Positions 1 through 5,425 of a stretch of DNA of 6,688 nt are shown here, piece by piece. The translations under genes and the position numbers were made by a program. How positions within the stretch are numbered: position 1 is the stretch's first letter; each line of letters starts with the position of its first letter. This stretch comes from Planctomicrobium sp. (GTDB lineage Bacteria > Planctomycetota > Planctomycetia > Planctomycetales > Planctomycetaceae), in contig JAJDEL010000566.1 of the NCBI GenBank assembly GCA_029259835.1, forward strand, positions 1 to 6,688, given 5' to 3'. The notes under the pieces were generated by a model. It did no database searches, had not been told where the DNA came from, and saw nothing but the letters and a program-made list of their open reading frames with translations.

Positions 1-1065
1 GTCCCGGTCTCGAACTCAATTCGTCTGGTGCGACTTGCGGAATCAATTGCTGATGTTGAATACGCGATTCGAACACATGAAGACTTCAAGAAATGGTTTG
101 GGAAATGGCTCAAGCTGCATATCGTGATTTCGATGTTACTCTATCTCTTAATGGCACTGCATATTTGGGCGGCAATTCACTTTGGGCTACGCTGGTTTGA
201 ACCGACTGCCGTCAATCATTTCGGCAGAAACTTGGGCAGCCAACAGTACGACTCCTCGGAAGTTGCCCTCGGAAGTCCAAGAGTTGCAACTCAGTTAGCG
301 GTTGATGAATTCAACGTTTCCTTTGCAGAACTGTATCAGGCAACCTGGAGACCGACTGCAAGAATCAATGGCGTTTCGACGACGGTCTTTGATTACTCTG
401 AGTGGGCCAGACAAGCGAAGCAGCCGCAATCCAATTTCTCAAACGCGGTCGCAGCGCTCAAGAGAGTTCACGCACTCTCCCTGGATGGGAGCGACCGTGA
501 GAAAGCGTTCTGGATCAATGTTTACAACTTCACTGCCATGAAAATGGCGGCGGCGAACTACCCTGTCGACTCGATCATCAGTCCTAAAATTAGTCTGAAG
601 AAGAACCCCTGGGGGATGAAATCGATCACAGTCGGGGAGGAGGAATTCACTCTGAAGCAAATTGAAGGCAAGCAATTACTGGAGAAGTTTGATGACCTAC
701 GAATTGTGTTTGCCGTCAGTTGCGCCGCCGTCAGTTGCCCTGACCGAACCTCAGAAATTTTCGATGGAGAACAACTCGACTCTCAACTTGATGAGATGAT
801 TCGGTCATTCATGAAGAATCAGGACAAAGGACTTCGCATCAATCAGGTAACGAACACATTGACCATTTCGTGGATTGTTCAAGCCGATAAGCGGTTGTTT
901 AAAGAAACTGAAGGCAACGGAGTTCTCGATTTCATCAGTCGCTACGCGACGCCGGATGTTGTTGATTGGATCCAAGCCAACCGGGCGAACATTCAGGTCG
1001 ACTACTTCGAACACGACTGGAGTCTCAACGACCTGGCATTGGCGGAAAAAGGGGAGGGACAATGA
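1..1065 (+). CDS. Membrane protein with C-terminal DUF547 domain (5' end cut by window edge)
   Basis: The frame is open from base 1, and the only candidate start, a GTG at 28, has no ribosome binding site, so I read this as the C-terminal part of a longer protein. Numbering from that GTG, one strong transmembrane segment spans about residues 32-57, with histidines at 31, 45 and 51. A linker follows, then a DUF547 domain at about 118-265. Its hallmarks are the FWINVYN motif at 161-167, a PWG at 194-196, and RIVFAVSC...SCPD at 225-239 with Cys232 and Cys237. The tail contains HDWSLND (329-335), also typical of DUF547 proteins. DUF547 has no established biochemical function. The stop overlaps the start of the heptahaem cytochrome downstream, suggesting a shared electron-transfer role. 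The histidine helix could be the last helix of a b-type cytochrome module; that is inference. DUF547 is secure; overall function is unknown. Confidence 0.88.
   Translation, partial: VPVSNSIRLVRLAESIADVEYAIRTHEDFKKWFGKWLKLHIVISMLLYLLMALHIWAAIHFGLRWFEPTAVNHFGRNLGSQQYDSSEVALGSPRVATQLAVDEFNVSFAELYQATWRPTARINGVSTTVFDYSEWARQAKQPQSNFSNAVAALKRVHALSLDGSDREKAFWINVYNFTAMKMAAANYPVDSIISPKISLKKNPWGMKSITVGEEEFTLKQIEGKQLLEKFDDLRIVFAVSCAAVSCPDRTSEIFDGEQLDSQLDEMIRSFMKNQDKGLRINQVTNTLTISWIVQADKRLFKETEGNGVLDFISRYATPDVVDWIQANRANIQVDYFEHDWSLNDLALAEKGEGQ
1051..1059 (+). promoter_or_regulatory. Ribosome binding site fixing the cytochrome start
   Basis: A purine-rich GGGGAGGGA lies just before the ATG at 1062, inside the last codons of the DUF547 gene. 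The spacing is short (about 4 bases from GGAGG). The reading frame stays open upstream to 966, but this site and the signal-anchor sequence that follows select 1062. Confidence 0.7.
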
Positions 1066-1868
1066 AGAACATCAAGCGAACATCCCTGATCACCGGCGGG
1101 ACTCTCATCGGGTTTGTCCTGCTTTGGTGGTTGACGCCGAGTGAGTCGGCATTCAAGCAAGCCTCAACCTGGCAGCGAATGACTCAGCCGGGGGGACTCT
1201 CCGCCGCTCATGCAAATCTGGAGAACAATTGCGCCGCCTGTCACACATCCGTGAAGGGTGTTGAGTCGTCGAATTGTATTGTTTGTCATGCCAACAATGA
1301 ATCTCTTTTGCAGCGACAGCCAACGTCGTTTCATGCCAATATTAGCAGTTGCACGGAGTGTCATCTCGAACACCAAGGGCGTGACCAGCGACCAACAAAC
1401 ATGGATCATGACGCACTCGCGAATATCGGACTGAGGCAACTTCAAAGCAACACATCGCCAGACAACGAAGGCTGGTTGCTGGCAAATCAAATTGCGAACT
1501 GGATTGGACAAAGTCAGGCGACTCACAGCAACTCGCCACATGACCGCATCACGCCTGAAGAATCCGTTCTGAATTGTGCGACGTGCCATACCAATGACGA
1601 CCGGCACTTTGATTTGTTCGGAAATGATTGCGCTCAGTGCCACGCCACAGATCGCTGGACGATTTCGGAGTATCGTCACCCATCCGCCACTTCAATGGAC
1701 TGCGCCCAATGCCATCAGGCTCCTCCGAGTCACTACATGGGTCACTTCAAAATGATCTCCGCCACTGTCGCCAGAAAGCCACACGCCAAGGTGAGTCAGT
1801 GCCAGCAATGCCACCAGACAACGTCCTGGAACGACATCCTCGGAACCGGTTGGTACAAACATCATTGA
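1062..1868 (+). CDS. Membrane-anchored heptahaem c-type cytochrome (cytochrome c3-like family)
   Basis: This is a 268-residue protein. It starts with a basic MKNIKR and a hydrophobic segment at about 8-24, which is a signal anchor or uncleaved signal holding the haem domain on the periplasmic side. Seven covalent haem sites (CxxCH) are visible, with first Cys and proximal His at 57-61, 72-76, 97-101, 172-176, 190-194, 214-218 and 247-251. Thirteen further histidines (for example H50, H91, H104, H116, H206, H224, H228, H241) are enough for bis-His ligation of every haem. A 70-residue haem-free linker (about 102-171) divides the protein into a three-haem and a four-haem part. It ends in GWYKHH. 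The ATGA overlap with the DUF547 gene implies translational coupling. The role is periplasmic electron transfer; donor and acceptor are unknown. An alternative start at 966 would put a hydrophilic extension before the anchor and is unlikely. Confidence 0.92.
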   Translation: MKNIKRTSLITGGTLIGFVLLWWLTPSESAFKQASTWQRMTQPGGLSAAHANLENNCAACHTSVKGVESSNCIVCHANNESLLQRQPTSFHANISSCTECHLEHQGRDQRPTNMDHDALANIGLRQLQSNTSPDNEGWLLANQIANWIGQSQATHSNSPHDRITPEESVLNCATCHTNDDRHFDLFGNDCAQCHATDRWTISEYRHPSATSMDCAQCHQAPPSHYMGHFKMISATVARKPHAKVSQCQQCHQTTSWNDILGTGWYKHH

Positions 1869-2109
1869 GATCTATCACCGGACCGGATCGTTTCCCCGAT
1901 TCCAACTTTATAGGATCGACGAATCAGGTGAACTCATATAATTCACTCAAATTCTGCCTTGACCTTGAACAGGGCAATTTGGGTAAGCGTTATTGTAGTG
2001 CAGAAATTTGTTATTTTTGGGTCGGACCGAAAGTTTGGAGTTTGCAATTTCGAACCAAGGCGTAATAATTTACACTGGCGGGGATTCACTCCAAACCTTC
2101 AGAATTCAG
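1869..2109. other. Intergenic region between cytochrome and cysteine-rich gene
   Basis: These 241 bases hold no convincing gene. Just after the cytochrome stop, GGATCG (1885-1890) and CGATTCC (1897-1903) can pair with one bulged base. The hairpin is not followed by a T tract, so it is at best a weak 3' end. A perfect TATAAT lies at 1937-1942 but has no recognisable -35 element. TTTGCA (2041-2046) and TAATAA (2063-2068), 16 bases apart, are another weak promoter candidate for the next gene. Confidence 0.4.
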
Positions 2110-2541
2110 ATGTCCCAATCTTCTACATTTCGTTCAAAACTCACACTGGTGATTGCAGTGCTGATCGGGGTGCAGGCTGTTGGGGTGGGGCTTGTTGCGA
2201 GATGCGGTGATAGTGTTTCCTGTTGTGGTGTGAGTGAGAGTGGCTCTCAATCATGTTGTCATTCTGGTGACTCATCCAGCACATGCGAGTGCTGTTGTGG
2301 GAGTTCAGAAGGGACTCAATGCAGTCATCTTTGCTCTTGCGATGCTCGTGAACCAGGGCCTGCTCTGCCATTCGAATCGCAATCAACTCAAGAGTTACAG
2401 CAATTGCTCTCATATGGCTTTGAACAGTCAACGGTTCAAATTCCTGTGGCTTTGAATCGACCTTCTTGTGTCGTCGATTCTACTGCACTTCCGGCAGCGA
2501 AAGCCGATCTGAACACGATGCTTTGTGTCTGGCTGACGTAA
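2110..2541 (+). CDS. Small cysteine-rich protein with N-terminal hydrophobic segment, unknown function
   Basis: I do not recognise a named family for this 143-residue protein. Residues about 10-30 (LTLVIAVLIGVQAVGVGLVA after a basic start) form a signal peptide or membrane anchor. Residues 32-77 then carry twelve cysteines (32, 38, 39, 49, 50, 59, 61, 62, 63, 71, 75, 77), including CC pairs and a CECCC run, with H51 and H73 among them. The rest is cysteine-poor (C120 and C139) and has a Gln/Ser-rich stretch, SQSTQELQQ. The ATG at 2110 was chosen because it puts the basic-hydrophobic leader at the N terminus. The frame is open upstream to a TTG at 2008, and the ribosome binding site is poor. 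Dense vicinal cysteines beside a metal-efflux cluster suggest binding of a soft metal (Cu, Ag, Cd, Hg) or an oxidised disulfide scaffold. Both are inference. The gene itself is likely real. Confidence 0.65.
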   Translation: MSQSSTFRSKLTLVIAVLIGVQAVGVGLVARCGDSVSCCGVSESGSQSCCHSGDSSSTCECCCGSSEGTQCSHLCSCDAREPGPALPFESQSTQELQQLLSYGFEQSTVQIPVALNRPSCVVDSTALPAAKADLNTMLCVWLT

Positions 2542-2578
2542 GCTCACGCCATCTTTGCGCGCTGCTCTCGCATTTTCT

Positions 2579-2595
2579 CCAGGGGACATCCCTGG
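2579..2595 (+). repeat. Perfect 6-bp inverted repeat, possible RNA hairpin
   Basis: CCAGGG and CCCTGG flank a five-base loop (GACAT), 37 bases after the stop of the cysteine-rich gene. No T tract follows, so it is not a classical intrinsic terminator. It could stabilise the 3' end of the mRNA or be chance. Confidence 0.4.
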
Positions 2596-2713
2596 TGTTC
2601 CGTGCGCTGTTTGCAGCCTTTGTTGTTGAAATGGCGACCACTCCTTGGGCATCAACTCCTTAGCCCAGGTTGAACAGTTGACGGATCCGCAATGACAATC
2701 CATTCGTGCGATC

Positions 2714-2737
2714 CGCCTTATTCGTGGGCGTTTTTTT
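2714..2737 (+). terminator. Weak candidate intrinsic terminator
   Basis: A 4-bp stem, CGCC (2714-2717) with GGCG (2727-2730), is followed directly by seven Ts (2731-2737). The T tract is good but the stem is short and the loop is nine bases. An alternative larger fold uses CGGATC/GATCCG (2682-2715) just upstream. It would separate the cysteine-rich gene from the efflux cluster. Confidence 0.3.
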
Positions 2738-2755
2738 GCCAACGATTGGTACGAA

Positions 2756-2776
2756 TCAAACACATTGGTTGTTTGA
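2756..2776. promoter_or_regulatory. Perfect 7-7-7 inverted repeat, possible operator
   Basis: TCAAACA (2756-2762) and its reverse complement TGTTTGA (2770-2776) flank a seven-base spacer, 80 bases before the lipoprotein start. The position and dyad symmetry suit a dimeric repressor or activator site for the metal cluster. It does not match the MerR/CueR operator pattern I know, and no regulator gene is in the window. Confidence 0.3.
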
Positions 2777-2856
2777 AACACGGCATCAAATAATTCACTT
2801 TCACGATATTACTCAACAAGAAAATCACTGAGTACATAACACTTTAAGGACGCACC

Positions 2857-3216
2857 ATGAAACGCTTTATTCCACTCACACTACTTGTTGCTTTCGCTGC
2901 TTTTGTTGGTTGTTCATCACAAGATGACGCAACATCAGCTGGCGGAGGAGGAACGACTGAGTCAGCTGATGTCGGTCCAGTTAATGAAAACTGCCCAATT
3001 ATGGGTGATGCCATCACTGAAGATGGTGGTCAAGTCGATTTTAATGGGCAAACCGTCGGTTTCTGCTGCGAAGAATGCGTCGAAAAATTCCAAGCACTCT
3101 CAGACGACGAAAAGACCGAAGCTCTCGCCAAAGCAGAACATGCTCATGGTGGTGACCACGACCATGGTGATCATGGTGACCACAAAGACGAAGACGAGAA
3201 GACAGAAGCTTCCTAG
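2857..3216 (+). CDS. Periplasmic lipoprotein with YHS-like metal-binding motif and His-rich tail
   Basis: This 119-residue protein starts with MKR, a hydrophobic stretch and the lipobox FVGC, so Cys19 would be lipidated after signal cleavage. A low-complexity Gly/Thr/Ser linker follows. The core at about 44-86 has ENCPIMG (Cys46) and, after a short V-F-G strand, VGFCCEEC (Cys70, Cys71, Cys74) and a helix beginning VEKF. This resembles YHS/TRASH-type small metal-binding domains. The C-terminal tail (95-115) is rich in His, Asp and Glu, with histidines at 95, 97, 101, 103, 106 and 109. A good ribosome binding site (AAGGA at 2846-2850) lies six bases before the ATG. It stands 130 bases before the adaptor gene on the same strand, so it probably serves the efflux system as a periplasmic metal buffer or chaperone. 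That role and the metal are inferred. Confidence 0.85.
   Translation: MKRFIPLTLLVAFAAFVGCSSQDDATSAGGGGTTESADVGPVNENCPIMGDAITEDGGQVDFNGQTVGFCCEECVEKFQALSDDEKTEALAKAEHAHGGDHDHGDHGDHKDEDEKTEAS
3142..3183 (+). repeat. Degenerate short repeats encoding the His/Asp tail
   Basis: CATGGT occurs three times (from 3145, 3163 and 3172) and GGTGACCAC twice (3151 and 3175). These encode the HAHGGDHDHGDHGDH stretch of the lipoprotein. Such a tract can change length by replication slippage, so tail length may vary between strains. Confidence 0.6.
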
Positions 3217-3346
3217 AAAATGTTGTCCAATGAGCTGTGAGCGGCTGGCCACAGCATGAAATGGCACGGTTCCCACTTTGCCTGTTGCGCGCGGTCAGTC
3301 CGCTCCTTTCTGAAAAGAATTTCCACCATCCCGGGAGAAAGAGGTC

Positions 3347-5422
3347 ATGTCGACGATTAACAAGACCGAACAAACGCCACCGACTGATAGAAAATCAGCC
3401 GCTAGGGAAGCTCAACCGCACGGGCGGTCTGGACGCTTCTGGATACAAAAGTTGATCTCGACGGCATTGTTGCTGGGTGTGGGGCTTACGCTGATCGCTG
3501 CAACGGGTGTGGCTCAGCGAATGGGCTGGATTTCCTCAGGTGGCGCTGGCCCGGTCACTTCAGGGGAGGCTGCAACACAAATTCATACCTGTCCAATGCA
3601 CCCACAGATCCGTCAGCCAGGACCGGGGAACTGTCCGATCTGTGGCATGACATTAGTCCCAGCGACTGCCGGGGGAGGGGCTGACACCGCTCTACTGTCG
3701 GTGAAAATAGAACCGGCCGCACGCCGCTTGGCAAATATCAAAACAGGTAAAGTGAAACGCGAGCCGATCATCACCACGATTGAAACGATCGGTGCGGTCG
3801 CGATTGATGAATCTCGCATCGTGACAATTGCCTCATACATTGATGGTCGCATCGAACGCTTATTCGCCGACTACACTGGCATTGTTGTTAAGAAAGATGA
3901 TCATCTTGCAGTTGTCTACAGTCCGGAATTGTATTCCGCGCAAGTCGAGTATCTTGAAAGTCGCAAAGTGTTAACCGGTCGCCCGTCGTCGCTGGAAGCG
4001 GTCCGTAACGCTCAGGAGAAACTGGCCGTCAACTCGCGACAGAAGCTTGTCGAACTTGGCATGAAAGAAGAACAGATTGCCGAACTGGAAGATACCGGCG
4101 AGGCAAAATCTCGGCTCACAATCTACGCGACTGCCGGTGGAACAGTGACAGAAAAACTGGCACTCGAAGGGAAGTATATCAAAACCGGCGAACCGATTTA
4201 TCGCATCGCCGATCTTTCGACAGTCTGGCTGATGCTGGAACTGTACCCGGAAGACGCCTCGCGGATTCGTTTCGGACAGCGTGTCGAAGCGGTCATGCAA
4301 TCACTACCGGGGCAAGTCTTCGAAGGACGTGTCGCCTTTATCGATCCAACCGTGAATGCCAAGGATCGAACCGTCGGCGTTCGAGTTGAGTTTTTCAATG
4401 AGGATGGGCGTTTGCGACCAGGAGACTACGCGCGCGCCAAAATCTTTCTACCGATTGGGCAGAAGGGAGAAGTTTACGACGCTGATCTTGCTGGTCGCTG
4501 GATCAGTCCTATGCATCCGCAGATCATTCGTGATGAGCCGGGGGAATGTCCTATCTGCAAAATGGACCTCGTCCCGACATCTCATTACGGCTATAGCGAT
4601 CAGCCTGTAGAGCAACCGGAGTCGACTTACGTTCCACGATCCGCCGTGCTCATGGCGGGCAGTAACAGTGTTGTCTATGTCGAAACCGAACCGGGCCGAT
4701 TCGAGATCCGGTCGCTTACTCTTGGTCCTATCCTCAAGGACAGAATTATTATTCTCAGCGGATTGAAGGAAGGAGAAGACGTTGCCACCGCTGGGAACTT
4801 CCTGATCGACTCACAAATGCAGTTGGCAGGGAAACCAAGTTTGATCGACCCAACTCGGGCAATCATCGCACAAAAAGAACGGAAAGAACCGCTCGAATTC
4901 GAAGATGCTCAAGTCGAAACCATCGCCGGGAAAACCGGTGAACAACTCCAGAAGCTTTACGATGCCTACTTCTCGATTCAGGAAGGTCTCACTAAAGATA
5001 AAAAGCCGTCAGAAGAGAACGCTAAAAATTTATTCAACGTTGCATCAGCACTCCTCGAAGCCGAAGACCTCCCAGAATCCGCCCGCGAGGAGATCAAAGT
5101 CATCGTGGAAAAGAGCGAGCATTTGCACCATATGAAAATCGACAAAGCCAGACTCGACGCATTTCGACCCATCAGCCATTCCATTGTCAAACTCGCCGCA
5201 CAAGTTCAAGGCGAAAGTTCAAAGGAGCCGTTCTCACAGATGTTCTGCCCGATGGTCAAAGGTGGTGGCGGCGACTGGCTGCAAGCAACAGACAAACTGC
5301 AAAACCCTTACTTTGGCAGCAAGATGCAAACCTGCGGCGATGTGGTCCGGCAGTTTCCCATCGTGGGACACGCTACGAAGAACGCGGACGGTGAACATCA
5401 ACACTCAACAGACAAGGAGTGA
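3347..5422 (+). CDS. CusB/CzcB-type RND efflux periplasmic adaptor with two heavy-metal-binding domains and DUF3347
   Basis: This is a 691-residue membrane-fusion protein that would link an inner-membrane RND pump to an outer-membrane channel. In order it has a hydrophilic N terminus; a membrane anchor (about 34-54); a heavy-metal-binding domain with HTCPMHP (80-86) and CPICGM (96-101); and the adaptor core. The core comprises a first lipoyl half and hairpin (about 145-258), then a second lipoyl half and barrel (about 259-368), including TAGGTV and GEPIYRIADLSTVW. A second metal-binding domain follows with SPMHP (387-391) and CPICKM (401-406). Next is the membrane-proximal domain (about 428-492), and finally a DUF3347-like domain (about 528-672) with CPM (634-636), NPYFG (653-657) and a CG at 663-664. 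It is longer than E. coli CusB (about 400) because of the added domains. GGGAG at 3333-3337 precedes the ATG. Substrate is probably Cu(I)/Ag(I), but Zn/Co/Cd is not excluded. Confidence 0.93.
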   Translation: MSTINKTEQTPPTDRKSAAREAQPHGRSGRFWIQKLISTALLLGVGLTLIAATGVAQRMGWISSGGAGPVTSGEAATQIHTCPMHPQIRQPGPGNCPICGMTLVPATAGGGADTALLSVKIEPAARRLANIKTGKVKREPIITTIETIGAVAIDESRIVTIASYIDGRIERLFADYTGIVVKKDDHLAVVYSPELYSAQVEYLESRKVLTGRPSSLEAVRNAQEKLAVNSRQKLVELGMKEEQIAELEDTGEAKSRLTIYATAGGTVTEKLALEGKYIKTGEPIYRIADLSTVWLMLELYPEDASRIRFGQRVEAVMQSLPGQVFEGRVAFIDPTVNAKDRTVGVRVEFFNEDGRLRPGDYARAKIFLPIGQKGEVYDADLAGRWISPMHPQIIRDEPGECPICKMDLVPTSHYGYSDQPVEQPESTYVPRSAVLMAGSNSVVYVETEPGRFEIRSLTLGPILKDRIIILSGLKEGEDVATAGNFLIDSQMQLAGKPSLIDPTRAIIAQKERKEPLEFEDAQVETIAGKTGEQLQKLYDAYFSIQEGLTKDKKPSEENAKNLFNVASALLEAEDLPESAREEIKVIVEKSEHLHHMKIDKARLDAFRPISHSIVKLAAQVQGESSKEPFSQMFCPMVKGGGGDWLQATDKLQNPYFGSKMQTCGDVVRQFPIVGHATKNADGEHQHSTDKE
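5414..5419 (+). promoter_or_regulatory. Ribosome binding site of the RND pump gene
   Basis: AAGGAG sits six bases before the ATG at 5426 and overlaps the last codons of the adaptor gene. With a three-base gap between stop and start, it points to co-translation of adaptor and pump. Confidence 0.75.
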
Positions 5423-5425
5423 CAC

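Larger units (their letters stand above)
2542..2856. other. 315-base non-coding gap upstream of the metal-efflux cluster
   Basis: I see no convincing gene here; the short open frames crossing it on both strands lack ribosome binding sites and family features. It holds a perfect 6-bp hairpin (2579-2595), an imperfect pairing of CGGATC (2682-2687) with GATCCG (2710-2715), a terminator-like element (2714-2737) and a perfect 7-7-7 inverted repeat (2756-2776). The last 80 bases before the lipoprotein gene are AT-rich, as expected of a promoter region, but no clear -35/-10 pair stands out. Confidence 0.5.

Noticed and set aside
966..1061. N-terminal extension of the cytochrome from an ATG at 966
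   Set aside because: It would overlap 96 bases of the DUF547 gene and put a hydrophilic stretch before the signal anchor. The ATG at 1062 has a purine-rich ribosome binding site and gives a normal leader.
1937..1942. Perfect TATAAT as a promoter -10 element
   Set aside because: No -35-like hexamer lies 16-18 bases upstream, and the AT-rich spacer makes a chance match likely.
2008..2109. Longer cysteine-rich protein starting from a TTG at 2008
   Set aside because: There is no ribosome binding site, and the extra 34 residues would bury the signal-like segment inside the protein.
2466..2663. Open frame crossing the 3' end of the cysteine-rich gene, considered as a frameshifted continuation
   Set aside because: The main frame ends cleanly at TAA (2539-2541), and the alternative frame shows no family features or start signal.
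2428..2781. Antisense 117-residue open frame over the cysteine-rich gene end and the spacer
   Set aside because: It has no recognisable motif and no ribosome binding site, and its composition fits a shadow of the coding strand plus chance openness in the spacer.
3234..3255. GCTGTG...CACAGC inverted repeat after the lipoprotein stop
   Set aside because: The 6-bp stem has a ten-base loop and no T tract. It is too weak to call a terminator or attenuator.
3237..3455. Small open frame in the spacer before the adaptor
   Set aside because: It runs into the adaptor gene in another frame, is rich in Arg/Pro/Leu as shadow frames are, and lacks a ribosome binding site.
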